A stretch of DNA of 64,000 nt, from assembly GCF_003060885.1 (NCBI RefSeq), contig NZ_QAIG01000013.1, positions 234,702 through 298,701 of the forward strand, written 5' to 3'. How positions within the stretch are numbered: position 1 is the first letter of the stretch; each line of letters starts with the position of its first letter. The position numbers were made by a program, and so were the translations under genes. This DNA comes from Pseudomonas sp. HMWF032 (lineage in GTDB: Bacteria; Pseudomonadota; Gammaproteobacteria; Pseudomonadales; Pseudomonadaceae). The notes under the pieces are model-generated. The model had not been told where the DNA came from and did not search any database. It was given only the letters and a program-made list of their open reading frames with translations. Shown here one piece after another: positions 1 through 8,787 of the stretch.

Positions 1-1
1 T

Positions 2-169
2 GAGCATCTGCTGCAACTCGCCGACAGTCAGGTACGTCTGAAGGTTGAACAGAACTACCAGGTTGTGCCACTGCGCCTGATCGGCAGGCAGATTTTCACC
101 AGCGGCACCGCCGCCAATCTGGTTACACCCGCGCCGCTGCCCAGTGTGGCACAGGCCTCTAGCCTTTAA
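2..169 (+). CDS. C-terminal fragment of a protein upstream of the YcfL/LpoB cluster
   Basis: An open frame enters from the left edge and ends at TAA 167-169, giving the last 55 or so residues (ending PLPSVAQASSL). Only the C-terminus is present, so the family cannot be read directly. In related bacteria the ycfL-lpoB pair is often preceded by a COG3014-type lipoprotein gene, and this is the likeliest identity by context. The stop lies 8 nt before the next start, with the AAGGAG ribosome site straddling the stop, so the two genes look co-transcribed. Confidence 0.55.
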   Translation, partial: EHLLQLADSQVRLKVEQNYQVVPLRLIGRQIFTSGTAANLVTPAPLPSVAQASSL

Positions 170-177
170 GGAGACAG

Positions 178-576
178 ATGATGTCACGTCCGCTTTTTGC
201 CATTTTCGGCCTGGCCCTGTTGGCCGGCTGTGCCACACCGCCCCCGCCTGCACCAGGCAGCGCGGCCAGCAAGGTGGTATCGCTCGGCAGCATGGAGCAC
301 ATCGAAGTCGGTGCCATGCGCGTTGCCCGTGAAAACGGTTTTCTCACCGTCAAAGTCGAGCTGAAGAACAGCAGCCACAAAAACAAATCCATGTACTACC
401 GCTTTGCCTGGCTGGGCAATGACGGGTTCCCGGTTGCCGGCGAAGAAGGCTGGAAAAGCCTGACCCTGTACGGCACGCAAACCGCCTACCTGCCTGCCAT
501 CGCCCCAGTGCCGCAGGCCACCGATTTCCGTCTGGAAGTCCAGACGCCCGACAATAACGTCAACCTGTTCCGTTAA
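178..576 (+). CDS. ycfL: YcfL family (DUF1425) outer-membrane lipoprotein
   Basis: This 132-residue protein has a short signal sequence and a lipobox LAGC with the lipidated Cys at residue 18. The rest is the compact DUF1425 domain (about residues 40-132). In E. coli ycfL sits beside lpoB, and the same order is seen here. The exact cellular role of YcfL is not established. Two adjacent ATG codons (178 and 181) both lie at workable distance from AAGGAG at 168-173, so the start is uncertain by one codon. The gene ends 11 nt before lpoB. Confidence 0.8.
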   Translation: MMSRPLFAIFGLALLAGCATPPPPAPGSAASKVVSLGSMEHIEVGAMRVARENGFLTVKVELKNSSHKNKSMYYRFAWLGNDGFPVAGEEGWKSLTLYGTQTAYLPAIAPVPQATDFRLEVQTPDNNVNLFR

Positions 577-587
577 GAGAGATCGCC

Positions 588-1181
588 ATGTTGTTTGCAC
601 GCCTTTCCTTCGTAGCCGCCCTTGCTCTGCTGGCCAGTGGCTGTGCCTCCACCTCGTCGCCCGTGCTCGGTGGCGGCAATGTCAGCTATGGCGACAGCAA
701 GGCTGTCGAGCTGGTAACCAATGAGTTCGGCTCCACCGATCTGCAGATGATCGCCGAATCGATGACCCGCTCGCTGGCTCAGTCTGGCGTGCTGCAGGGT
801 CGTCCGGTGGTGCAGGTATACGATGTGAAGAACAAGACCAGCGAGTACATCGATACCCGCGAAATCACCACATCGATCAAGACCCAGTTGCTGAAGAGCG
901 GTGTAGCCCGTTTCGCCAGTGACAATGTCGACATGCAGAGCCAGGTTGACCAGCTGAAGCTGCAGAACCAGAGCGGCCTGTACAAGAACTCCACGGTAGC
1001 CAAAACCGGCAACATGATTGCTGCCCAATACCGCCTGGAAGGCTCGATCAGCTCCATCGTCAAACGCAGCAGCGATTACAAAGACGTGTTCTACAAGTTC
1101 AGCCTGCAACTGGTCGATGTGGAAAGCGGCCTGGCCGAGTGGATGGACGAAAAAGAAATCCGCAAAACTACGGAGCGCTGA
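588..1181 (+). CDS. lpoB: Penicillin-binding protein activator LpoB
   Basis: The 197-residue lipoprotein has a signal peptide and a lipobox with Cys at residue 19, then an LpoB domain (about residues 50-195, recognisable from VELVTNEFGSTDLQ and the later RLEGSISSI stretch). LpoB reaches from the outer membrane to activate the peptidoglycan synthase PBP1b. The length is close to the 213 residues of E. coli LpoB, with a shorter linker after the Cys. The stop nearly abuts the next start (1183), so translation of the two is probably coupled. Confidence 0.85.
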   Translation: MLFARLSFVAALALLASGCASTSSPVLGGGNVSYGDSKAVELVTNEFGSTDLQMIAESMTRSLAQSGVLQGRPVVQVYDVKNKTSEYIDTREITTSIKTQLLKSGVARFASDNVDMQSQVDQLKLQNQSGLYKNSTVAKTGNMIAAQYRLEGSISSIVKRSSDYKDVFYKFSLQLVDVESGLAEWMDEKEIRKTTER

Positions 1182-1182
1182 G

Positions 1183-1926
1183 ATGAAGCATCTGATCGCA
1201 TTACTGCTGCTCGGCATCGCCGGGCTGGCCCAGGCTGCACCCAAGATCGCGGTCACCGATCTGGCTTACGAGGAACGTGTACGCGAATACATCCGCGTGG
1301 TCAGTGCGCACAGCCAGGCCCAGGCCAGTGGCTTTTCGGCAAGCAACTCGTCCAGCTACAACGAAGTGGAAGGAACCTACAGCTACGTTGAGCGCGGCGA
1401 ACTGCGCAAGTTCACCGGTGACATCAAGGGCGAGATCCTCAAATCACGGATGTTCCAGCTGATTCAGGGCAAACCCTACACCGCCAAGCAGAACGAAGGC
1501 CTCTACGACGTCATCGCGCGGATCAAGCAGGGTCACTTCAAGGGCGCTGACTATGTGCTGTTCGGCACCCTGTCGGATATCGACTTCCGCCAGGACCTCA
1601 ACGACATAGCCGAAACCGACAGCTACTCCAAGGTGCTCGGCCTGACCCTGGTGGCGGATTTCAGCCTGATCAATACCCGAACCTACGAAATCACCTCGGC
1701 GTTCACCGCCATGGGTGAAGCGCAGGACGTGAAACTGGTCAATGGCAACGATATCCGCGTCACCCCCAATCGCGGGCGAGTAATCCGCGATGTGTCCAAG
1801 GCGCTGGGTGAAGACGTTGCCGGTCAGCTGCACGAGCAACTGCTCGGTAACCGTACCCCTGGCCTGCAAAGCCCGTCAGGCAACAGCACACTGCCCCCCA
1901 ACGAAGCGCCGGTCATTCTGCGTTAA
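1183..1926 (+). CDS. LpoB/CsgG-like exported protein
   Basis: This 247-residue protein begins with a cleavable signal peptide (MKHLIALLLLGIAGLAQA, predicted cut before APK) and has no lipobox Cys. The body resembles the penicillin-binding-protein activator/CsgG superfamily: an N-terminal beta strand followed by phrases such as GADYVLFGTLSDIDF and a C-terminal region (GRVIRDVSKALGEDVAGQL). It begins 1 nt after the lpoB stop and ends just before a strong terminator, so it is the last gene of this operon. A longer open frame from 1018 exists but overlaps lpoB and lacks a signal peptide at its start, so ATG 1183 is preferred. The function is inferred only. Confidence 0.75.
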   Translation: MKHLIALLLLGIAGLAQAAPKIAVTDLAYEERVREYIRVVSAHSQAQASGFSASNSSSYNEVEGTYSYVERGELRKFTGDIKGEILKSRMFQLIQGKPYTAKQNEGLYDVIARIKQGHFKGADYVLFGTLSDIDFRQDLNDIAETDSYSKVLGLTLVADFSLINTRTYEITSAFTAMGEAQDVKLVNGNDIRVTPNRGRVIRDVSKALGEDVAGQLHEQLLGNRTPGLQSPSGNSTLPPNEAPVILR

Positions 1927-1930
1927 TCCA

Positions 1931-1958
1931 CAGGCGGCCCGATGGCCGCCTGTTTTTT
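1931..1958 (+). terminator. Intrinsic terminator of the ycfL-lpoB operon
   Basis: A perfect 9-bp stem (CAGGCGGCC / GGCCGCCTG) with a 4-nt loop is followed by a run of six T, starting 5 nt after the stop at 1926. It also separates this operon from the convergent iron permease gene. Confidence 0.85.
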
Positions 1959-1963
1959 CTGGC

Positions 1964-3844
1964 TCAGGCGACCTTGCGAGTCAATTGGCTGCGCCCATAC
2001 AACAGGATGATGGCCGCCAGCGCCGTGGCCTGGGCCGCCAGGCTGTAGGCGTCATCATGAATACCCAGCCAGTCGAACTCGAAAAACGCCACCGGCTGCG
2101 TCGCCAGCACCCCGGCTTCCTGCAGCGCCGCCACACCATGGCCGGCGAACACCACCGAGAGCACGCAGAGCAACACTGCATTAGCACCGAAGAAAGTTGC
2201 CAGCGGCAGCTTGCGCGAGCCGCGCAGGATCACCCAGGCCAGCCCGAGCAGCAGCACCAGCGCCGCGGCCGCACCGGCCAGCACCATGCCATGGCCTTGC
2301 GGACCAGCCTGCAGCCATAGGGTTTCATAGAACAGGATGACTTCAAACAACTCGCGGTACACCGAGAAGAACGCCAGCACGGCAAAGCCGAAACGACCGC
2401 CACCGCCGACCAGACTGCTCTTGATGTAATCCTGCCAGGCTGCGGCATGCCGGCGATCATGCATCCACACCCCGAGCCAGAGCACCATCACGCTGGCGAA
2501 CAGCGCAGTCACGCCTTCCAGCAGTTCACGCTGCGCACCGCTGACATCGATCAAGTACGCCGCCAACGCCCAGGTGCCCGCGCCGGCCAGCAGCGCCAGG
2601 CCCCAGCCGATATGCACGCTGCGCACCGCCTGTTGCTGGCCAGTGTTGCGCAGGAAGGCGAGAATCGCCGCCAGCACCAGAATCGCCTCCAGCCCTTCAC
2701 GCAGCAGAATCAGCAGGCTGGAGAAGAAACTCAGCGAAGCCGACAGGCCATCGCTGTCGAGCAAGGCGGCAGACGTCGCCAGCTCGGCCTTGGCCTGCTC
2801 CAGCCGCTGCGCTGCCAGGGGTACCGACAGGCCATCCTGCAGCGCCTGGCGGTAAGCCATCAGCGCACGCTCGGTGGTCTTGCGCTGCACCGAGTCGAGG
2901 TTATCGAGGGCGCTTTCGACCAGCTCGAAGCCTTCCAGGTAAGCGCCAACGGATAGATCATAGGCCTGCTCGTGATCGCCCGCCCGGTAGGCTGCCAGGC
3001 TCTGCTCCAGGGTGGCGCGAGTGTGCTCGATCAACTGCAGCGGGCCGCGCTGCTGCACCGGCGGCTGCGCACGCTGGGCACGGAAGCGTGCAGCCGCCTC
3101 ATCACCCTGCGCTGCCGCCACTTCATCCGGGGTTGTGCCGGCCAACACCGCCATCGTGAACGGCGCGCCGACGGCAACCGGCTCGGCACTGAAGCCGGCG
3201 ATATAACTGGCCAGGTCCCAGCGCTGACGCTCATCCAACTGATCGGCAAAAGCCGCCATGTCCGTACCTTCGATGCCCAGACCGATGGTATTGAACAGGT
3301 CATACAGGCTCAAACGGTTGAGCCGCGCCAGGTCGCGCAGGTTGGCTGGAGGCGGCTCCAGGCCGATACCGGCCGGCCCATCACCCGCACCGCTATCACC
3401 GTGGCACACGCTGCAGTGCTGGGCAAACAGCGGCGCGCCACGGCTAGGATCGGGGGTAATCGCCGGGGTCTGACTGACCCCATAAGCGCTGGCCAGGGTC
3501 GCGGCCAGCTGCCGTGCCTGCTGAGCAACCTGGCCGCCGTCGACACGCTGTTCAATGCCCTGGCGCAGACTGGCAACGCCCTGTTCCAACTCGGCTTGCT
3601 CGCTACGCGCTGGCAGCGCAACGATCAGCCCTTGCAGTACAGTAAGAAACTCAAGCTGCTCACGGTATTCGCCGGAGTCGATCACCTGACCATTGGCCAC
3701 GGTGGCCGGGTAGTCAGCGCCCAGGTAACCGAGCAGGTGCAATGCTTGCGCCGCGCCCTCGATGGGCTCGGCCATAACAGCCAGGCTGCAGAATGCCAAC
3801 ACAGGCACCAGCAACCAGCTGCAGAAACGTAAAACGAAAGTCAT
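1964..3844 (-). CDS. Cytochrome c / FTR1-family iron permease fusion
   Basis: The 626-residue protein has a signal peptide (to about residue 25, VMA|EP). A periplasmic section follows with one c-type heme motif CSVCH (Cys144, Cys147, His148), then a C-terminal FTR1 membrane domain from about residue 370. Both REXXE iron-binding motifs of FTR1/EfeU permeases are present (R382-E386 in REGLE and R497-E501 in RELFE). FTR1 permeases take up iron, usually after or with oxidation of Fe2+, and the fused cytochrome could pass electrons. The frame is open further upstream to 4093, but residues before ATG 3844 look non-coding and the signal peptide begins there. It is divergent from the SDR gene. Confidence 0.88.
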   Translation of the reverse strand: MTFVLRFCSWLLVPVLAFCSLAVMAEPIEGAAQALHLLGYLGADYPATVANGQVIDSGEYREQLEFLTVLQGLIVALPARSEQAELEQGVASLRQGIEQRVDGGQVAQQARQLAATLASAYGVSQTPAITPDPSRGAPLFAQHCSVCHGDSGAGDGPAGIGLEPPPANLRDLARLNRLSLYDLFNTIGLGIEGTDMAAFADQLDERQRWDLASYIAGFSAEPVAVGAPFTMAVLAGTTPDEVAAAQGDEAAARFRAQRAQPPVQQRGPLQLIEHTRATLEQSLAAYRAGDHEQAYDLSVGAYLEGFELVESALDNLDSVQRKTTERALMAYRQALQDGLSVPLAAQRLEQAKAELATSAALLDSDGLSASLSFFSSLLILLREGLEAILVLAAILAFLRNTGQQQAVRSVHIGWGLALLAGAGTWALAAYLIDVSGAQRELLEGVTALFASVMVLWLGVWMHDRRHAAAWQDYIKSSLVGGGGRFGFAVLAFFSVYRELFEVILFYETLWLQAGPQGHGMVLAGAAAALVLLLGLAWVILRGSRKLPLATFFGANAVLLCVLSVVFAGHGVAALQEAGVLATQPVAFFEFDWLGIHDDAYSLAAQATALAAIILLYGRSQLTRKVA

Positions 3845-3864
3845 ATAGGAGTTGATCCCAAATA

Positions 3865-3881
3865 CGAATGGATGACATTCG
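3865..3881. promoter_or_regulatory. Inverted repeat between the iron permease and SDR genes
   Basis: CGAATG and CATTCG flank a 5-nt spacer in the 121-bp divergent intergenic region, 21 nt upstream of the permease start. This is a plausible operator. It does not match the usual Fur box closely, so the regulator is unknown. Confidence 0.35.
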
Positions 3882-3965
3882 ATTGTTGCCCTCCTAATAA
3901 CTTTCCTCAACCACTGATCGACCATGGCCCGCGACGGATCGTCGCAACGGTGCAGGAGTGATGCG

Positions 3966-4739
3966 ATGACTTTTTGGCAACGCCTGAATGAACCCGCGCA
4001 TGTTGCGGTCTGTGGCGCCAGTCGGGGGATCGGCCTGGCGCTGACCACACAATTGCTCGCCCGCACCGATGTCGCCGCGGTCTGGGCCATCACCCGCCAA
4101 GCCAGTCAGGCGCCCGGCCTGCTTGAGCTACAAGCGCAATACGGCCAACGCTTGCACTGTCTGGATGTGGATGTGTGCGATGAACAGGCGCTAAGCGAGC
4201 TGGCCGCGCATTTACGCACCGTCATCCCGCGCCTGCACCTGCTGCTGTGCACCGTTGGCGTGCTGCAGGACGGCGCGGCGAAAGCGGAAAAGGGCCTGGG
4301 TCAGATCACGCTTGAGGGGTTGCTGGCAACCTTTCAGCGCAACAGCTTTGCGCCGATCTTGCTGCTCAAGCATTTGTTGCCGCTGCTACGCGGCCAGCAT
4401 GCCTGCACAGTGGCGGCGCTGTCGGCGCGGGTCGGTTCGATTGGCGACAACCGCCTCGGCGGCTGGTACAGCTACCGCGCCAGCAAAGCCGCGTTGAATC
4501 AACTGCTGCACACGGCGAGCATTGAGCTGAGCCGGCTCAACCCCAACAGCTGCGTGCTCAGCCTGCACCCCGGCACCACCAACACCGACCTGTCGAAACC
4601 CTTTCAGGCCAATGTGCCCGCCGACAAACTGTTTACCCCATGCTACTCCGCCGAATGCCTGCTGGCGCAGATTGAGCAGCACGGCCCGGCTCAGACCGGC
4701 ACGTTCTGGGGCTGGGACGGCCAGCCGATTCCCTGGTAA
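3966..4739 (+). CDS. Short-chain dehydrogenase/reductase (SDR, C-factor type)
   Basis: This 257-residue protein has a Rossmann fold with the cofactor motif GASRGIG (residues 17-23). The catalytic Tyr170/Lys174 lie in YRASK, and a Ser sits about 12 residues before the Tyr. It resembles the CsgA/C-factor-like SDRs of Pseudomonas, whose substrates are mostly unknown. ATG 3966 is chosen over the upstream ATG at 3924 because AGGAG at 3954-3958 is ideally placed and the family starts at this point. Confidence 0.85.
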   Translation: MTFWQRLNEPAHVAVCGASRGIGLALTTQLLARTDVAAVWAITRQASQAPGLLELQAQYGQRLHCLDVDVCDEQALSELAAHLRTVIPRLHLLLCTVGVLQDGAAKAEKGLGQITLEGLLATFQRNSFAPILLLKHLLPLLRGQHACTVAALSARVGSIGDNRLGGWYSYRASKAALNQLLHTASIELSRLNPNSCVLSLHPGTTNTDLSKPFQANVPADKLFTPCYSAECLLAQIEQHGPAQTGTFWGWDGQPIPW

Positions 4740-4754
4740 CTATGTCCGGGAAGA

Positions 4755-5384
4755 TCAGACTGGCGCGCGACGTACGCTGGCCAGCAGTGCCGCCGCCCCC
4801 ACAAACAGCGCGCCGAAAGTGCGGTTCATCAGCTTCTGCTGACGCGGCGAACGCAACGCGCCCAACACACGTGCGGCCAGACCGGTGTAACCGGCCATCA
4901 CAATCAGATCGACGCAGATCATGGTCACGCCCATCACCAGGTACTGCATCAGCAGCGGCGCCTGCGGGTTAAGGAACTGCGGCAGCACCGCGAGCATGAA
5001 CACAATCGCTTTGGGGTTGCTGAAGTTGACCAGAAAACCGCGCAGCACCAGAGTCAGCGGTCGGCCGATGGGCCGTTCGGTCTGTGCGCTCATGTCGCTG
5101 GGCAGCGCCTGCCATTGGCGATAGCCGAGGTACACCAGGTAAACCACACCGAACCACTTGATCAGGCTAAAGGCCAATTCCGACGCGGCCAGAATCGCCC
5201 CGACACCGGCGGCCACGATAGCGATCTGCAACACCAGGCCCAACTGCAGGCCCAGGGCATTCCAGTAACCGCGCAGAAACCCGTATTGCAGCCCTGCGGA
5301 CATCGAGGCAATCGCCCCGGCACCCGGCGACAGGCTGATGACCCAACAGGCCACAAAGAACGCAAGCCAGGTTTCCAGTGCCAT
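4755..5384 (-). CDS. LysE/RhtB family amino-acid exporter
   Basis: The protein is 209 residues with about six hydrophobic segments. The N-terminal motif SPGAGA (cf. the family's conserved SPGP/GxG region) and the mid-protein GFLVNFSNPKAIVFM are typical of RhtB. Relatives export homoserine, threonine or other amino acids across the inner membrane. It is convergent with the SDR gene, with a 15-nt gap. Confidence 0.85.
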   Translation of the reverse strand: MALETWLAFFVACWVISLSPGAGAIASMSAGLQYGFLRGYWNALGLQLGLVLQIAIVAAGVGAILAASELAFSLIKWFGVVYLVYLGYRQWQALPSDMSAQTERPIGRPLTLVLRGFLVNFSNPKAIVFMLAVLPQFLNPQAPLLMQYLVMGVTMICVDLIVMAGYTGLAARVLGALRSPRQQKLMNRTFGALFVGAAALLASVRRAPV

Positions 5385-5413
5385 GGCATTTCTCCATCAA
5401 ACAAATGCGAAAT

Positions 5414-5440
5414 AAAAAGGGGTAGGCCTTAGCCTACCCC
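5414..5440 (-). terminator. Intrinsic terminator of the yheS-mscS-terC operon
   Basis: A perfect 9-bp stem (GGGGTAGGC / GCCTACCCC, 5419-5440) with loop CTTA is followed on the minus strand by five T, 29 nt beyond the terC stop. Confidence 0.85.
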
Positions 5441-5468
5441 TTGTCGATTGCCTCGCCCAGCCTGTGGC

Positions 5469-6236
5469 TTAGTTTGGCAAGTCCTTGCGCAACTGCACTG
5501 GCTCCGCGTCTTCTTCCTTGCGTGCACGAGCACGAGCGGTGCGCATGCGGATATTGACGGCTTCCACCGCCAGCGAGAAGGCCATGGCGAAGTACACATA
5601 ACCCTTCGGCACATGCACCTCGAAGGCTTCGGCGATCAACACGGTACCGACCACGATGAGGAACGACAGGGCAAGAATTTTCAGGCTCGGGTGCTTGTCG
5701 ATAAAGTCGCTGATAGTGCCGGCTGACAGCATCATCACGATCACCGAAATCACAATGGCCGCGACCATGACGGGCACGTTGTCGACCAGGCCGACCGCAG
5801 TGATTACCGAGTCCAGGGAGAACACGATGTCGATGATCGCGATCTGCACGATGATGCCCATGAAGCCATAGGTCTTGCCACCGACGGTTTGCGCTTCTTC
5901 TTCACCTTCCAGGCTGTGGAAGATCTCCGCCGTACTCTTCCACAGCAGGAACAGGCCACCGAAGAACAGGATCAGATCACGGCCGGAGAAGCCTTGGTCG
6001 AATACATGGAACAGATCGGCGGTCAGGCGCATCACCCAACTGATCGATAGCAGCAGCAGAATCCGCGTGCCCATGGCCAGGGCCAGGCCGAAGAAACGCG
6101 CCTTGGGTTGCTGATGCTTGGGCAGACGACTGACCAGGATCGAGATAAAAATGATGTTGTCGATGCCGAGGACGATTTCCAAGGCCGTCAATGTCAGAAA
6201 AGCGACCCAGAGCTCCGGGCTGGCCAACCATTCCAT
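5469..6236 (-). CDS. TerC family integral membrane protein
   Basis: The 255-residue protein has about seven transmembrane segments. It carries the TerC-family signatures LEIVLGIDNIIFISIL near the N-terminus and IDIVFSLDSVITAVG in the second half. These contain the conserved acidic residues (GIDN, SLDS) thought to bind metal. Members are linked to tellurite resistance and manganese export (Alx/YgdQ group), and the substrate here is not shown. The start lies 6 nt downstream of the mscS stop, placing it last in a three-gene operon. Confidence 0.88.
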   Translation of the reverse strand: MEWLASPELWVAFLTLTALEIVLGIDNIIFISILVSRLPKHQQPKARFFGLALAMGTRILLLLSISWVMRLTADLFHVFDQGFSGRDLILFFGGLFLLWKSTAEIFHSLEGEEEAQTVGGKTYGFMGIIVQIAIIDIVFSLDSVITAVGLVDNVPVMVAAIVISVIVMMLSAGTISDFIDKHPSLKILALSFLIVVGTVLIAEAFEVHVPKGYVYFAMAFSLAVEAVNIRMRTARARARKEEDAEPVQLRKDLPN

Positions 6237-6242
6237 AAATGC

Positions 6243-6830
6243 TTAAACCTCTTTGTTTCGGGGTGAGGGGAGTTCGCCATTGCGCCAGCGGCGCACGGCC
6301 TTTTGGAAAAACAGACTGTTGGGCACCTGCATCAGCGCGCCCACACCTTCCTCACTGAGGTCTTCGAGGGTGGTGTAAAACAGGTTCACCGACAAGACAC
6401 GGCCTTTGACTCCAGGCTTGTCAGCGCTTTCGATGACTTCAACACAGTCGCCGATACGGAACGGCCCCAGGGTGATGATCAGCAGCGCACAGAACAGGTT
6501 GGACAGCACGCTCCAGATAGCAAAGAACGCGACAGCGGCGACAGCCACAAACCCTGTGAGCGCCGTCCACAGAACCTCAGCCGACACGCCCAACCGCTCC
6601 AGCACCAGCATGAATGCACTGCCCATGATCAGCCATCGCACCGTTCCGCGCAGCGGTAACAGCACCTCGGCCGGTAGCTGCGGATAACGTGCACCCAAGC
6701 TATTCAGGCCACGCGCCAAAAAGCGTTGCAGCCCCCAGGCCAAGAACAGAATCAGCAGTACCTGACCTGCGCGAATCAGCGGCTCGCTATAGGTCAACAG
6801 CCATGCGTAAGAAGGCCACTCAAACGTCAA
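6243..6830 (-). CDS. Small MscS-type mechanosensitive channel
   Basis: This 195-residue protein has three or four membrane helices. An MscS core follows, recognisable from the pore-lining helix rich in Ala/Val (TGFVAVAAVAFFAIWSVLSN) and the beta domain PFRIGDCVEVI. It is much shorter than E. coli MscS (286 residues) because the C-terminal cytoplasmic cage is truncated, as in several Pseudomonas paralogues. Its ATG overlaps the yheS stop by 4 nt (ATGA), so translation is coupled. Confidence 0.85.
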   Translation of the reverse strand: MTFEWPSYAWLLTYSEPLIRAGQVLLILFLAWGLQRFLARGLNSLGARYPQLPAEVLLPLRGTVRWLIMGSAFMLVLERLGVSAEVLWTALTGFVAVAAVAFFAIWSVLSNLFCALLIITLGPFRIGDCVEVIESADKPGVKGRVLSVNLFYTTLEDLSEEGVGALMQVPNSLFFQKAVRRWRNGELPSPRNKEV

Positions 6831-8737
6831 CTGGCGGCCTCCAGCTCAGCCTGCAGAGCCTCCAGGGTTTCCAGCGCCTGTAACCAGCGCTCTTCCAGAT
6901 CGGCTTCACGCACTTTCAGTTTGGCCTGCTCGGCCAAGGCATCGCGCAGTTCGTCCTTACGCACGGCATCGTAGATGTCACTTTCAGCCAAACGGGCTTC
7001 GACAGCCGCGAGCTTGTCCTGCACCTGGCCCAGCTCCTTCTCCAGCTTCTCGGCTTCACGTTTGTGTGGAGCCAATTGCTGGCGCAGGGCCGCTGCCGCC
7101 TGGCGCTGCACCCGCTTGTCAGTTTTGTCCGGGTTGCTGTCGCCGCTGCTGGCCGGTGCCTGCCGCGCGCGGTAGTCCACCAGCCAGCGCGCGTAATCTT
7201 CCAGATCACCGTCGAACGGCCGCACCTGGCCATCAGCAACCAGGAGGAATTCATCCGTGGTGCTCTTGAGCAGGTGACGATCGTGCGACACGACCACCAC
7301 GGCACCGGAAAACTCCTGCAGGGCCATGGTCAATGCCAGGCGCATTTCCAGGTCGAGGTGGTTGGTTGGTTCATCGAGCAGCAGCAGGTTGGGCTTGCCC
7401 CAGGCAATCAGCGCCAGGGCCAGGCGAGCCTTTTCGCCACCGGAGAAGTTCTGCACCGGCTCATCGCAACGCGGGCCGCGGAAATCGAAGCCGCCGAGGA
7501 AATCACGCAGGGCCTGCTCACGCTCGGTCGGGGCCAGGCGCTGGAAATGCAGCAGCGGGCTAGCATGGTCGTCCAGAGCATCGAGCTGATGCTGAGCAAA
7601 GTAGCCGACCACCAGATTCTCACCGCGCTGCAGATGGCCGCTGATCGGTTGCAGTTCGTTCGACAAGTGCTTGATCAGGGTCGATTTACCCGCACCGTTC
7701 GGTCCGAGCAGACCCAGCCGCGCACCGGGCGCCAGGCTCAGCTTGACCTTCTCCAGCACCACCTTGTCGCCGTAACCCAGGCGGCCTTCGCTCAGGCTGA
7801 GCAGCGGACTGGAGATCTTGTCGGCCTCACGGAAACTGAAGTCGAAAGGCGAATCGACATGCGCCGCCGACAGCTCTTCCATCCGTTCCAGAGCCTTGAT
7901 CCGGCTTTGCGCCTGACGCGCCTTGGTGGCCTGGGCCTTGAAGCGGGCGATGTATTTTTCCATGTGCGCGCGCTGCGCCTGCTGCTTCTCATAAGCCTGT
8001 TGCTGCTGCGCCAGACGCTCGGCACGGGTGCGCTCGAAGGCCGAGTAGCCGCCGCGATAGAGGGTCAGTTTCTGCTGATCGAGGTGGGCAACGTGGTCCA
8101 CTACGGCATCCAGGAAATCACGGTCATGGGAGATCAGCAGCAAAGTACCGGGGTAACCTTTCAACCAGCTTTCCAGCCAGAGGATCGCGTCGAGGTCGAG
8201 GTGGTTGGTCGGTTCGTCGAGCAGCAGCAGGTCGGACGGGCACATCAGCGCCTGCGCCAGGTTCAGGCGCATGCGCCAGCCACCGGAGAAGTCGCCGACG
8301 CGGCGGTCCATCTGCGCACTGTCAAAGCCCAGCCCAGCCAGCAGCTTGCGCGCACGTGCGTCAGCCGAATAGCCATCGAGGGTATCCAGCTCGGTGTGCA
8401 GGCGGGCTACGGCGGCACCGTCATGGGCGGCTTCGGCCTGCGCCAACTCGGCCTGCACACAACGTAGGCGTACGTCGCCATCCAGCACATAATCGACCGC
8501 CTGGCGCTCGACGGCCTCGATCTCCTGGCGCATGTGGGCCACGCGCCAATCGCCAGGGATCAGGCAATCGCCCGCGTCGGCACTCAGCTCGCCACGCAGC
8601 AGGGCAAACAGGCTGGATTTACCGGCACCATTGGCGCCAATCAGACCGGCTTTGTGGCCGGGGTGCAGGGTCATCTCGGCGCTTTCTAGCAGACGCTGAG
8701 GGCCACGCTGTAAAGTCAGGTTCTGGAGTCGGATCAT
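6827..8737 (-). CDS. yheS: ABC-F ATPase YheS
   Basis: The 636-residue soluble protein has two ABC domains and no membrane segment. Walker A motifs are GANGAGKS near residue 35 and GPNGAGKS near residue 345. Signatures are SGGWRMR and SGGEKAR, with two LLLDEPTNHLDL Walker B stretches. An arm-linker region between the domains and a charged C-terminal coiled coil (about 540-630) match the YheS group of ABC-F ribosome-associated factors (E. coli YheS 637 residues). ABC-F proteins bind the ribosomal E site and relieve stalling. It is the first gene of the yheS-mscS-terC operon. Confidence 0.9.
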   Translation of the reverse strand: MIRLQNLTLQRGPQRLLESAEMTLHPGHKAGLIGANGAGKSSLFALLRGELSADAGDCLIPGDWRVAHMRQEIEAVERQAVDYVLDGDVRLRCVQAELAQAEAAHDGAAVARLHTELDTLDGYSADARARKLLAGLGFDSAQMDRRVGDFSGGWRMRLNLAQALMCPSDLLLLDEPTNHLDLDAILWLESWLKGYPGTLLLISHDRDFLDAVVDHVAHLDQQKLTLYRGGYSAFERTRAERLAQQQQAYEKQQAQRAHMEKYIARFKAQATKARQAQSRIKALERMEELSAAHVDSPFDFSFREADKISSPLLSLSEGRLGYGDKVVLEKVKLSLAPGARLGLLGPNGAGKSTLIKHLSNELQPISGHLQRGENLVVGYFAQHQLDALDDHASPLLHFQRLAPTEREQALRDFLGGFDFRGPRCDEPVQNFSGGEKARLALALIAWGKPNLLLLDEPTNHLDLEMRLALTMALQEFSGAVVVVSHDRHLLKSTTDEFLLVADGQVRPFDGDLEDYARWLVDYRARQAPASSGDSNPDKTDKRVQRQAAAALRQQLAPHKREAEKLEKELGQVQDKLAAVEARLAESDIYDAVRKDELRDALAEQAKLKVREADLEERWLQALETLEALQAELEAAS

Positions 8738-8787
8738 AATGGCGGCGGAGTCTACCAGAGTCCTTTTTGATAAGCCCGGAAAGCACC

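Noticed and set aside
3861..3885. Possible Fur box upstream of the iron permease
   Set aside because: The palindrome CGAATG-N5-CATTCG does not match the GATAAT-based Fur consensus well, so it is listed only as an unknown inverted repeat.
3924..3965. Longer N-terminus for the SDR gene
   Set aside because: The ribosome site AGGAG lies inside this extension and matches the ATG at 3966.
7064..8467. 467-codon open frame antisense to yheS
   Set aside because: It lies wholly within a well-supported ABC-F gene and its translation has no motif. Long antisense frames are expected in high-GC DNA.
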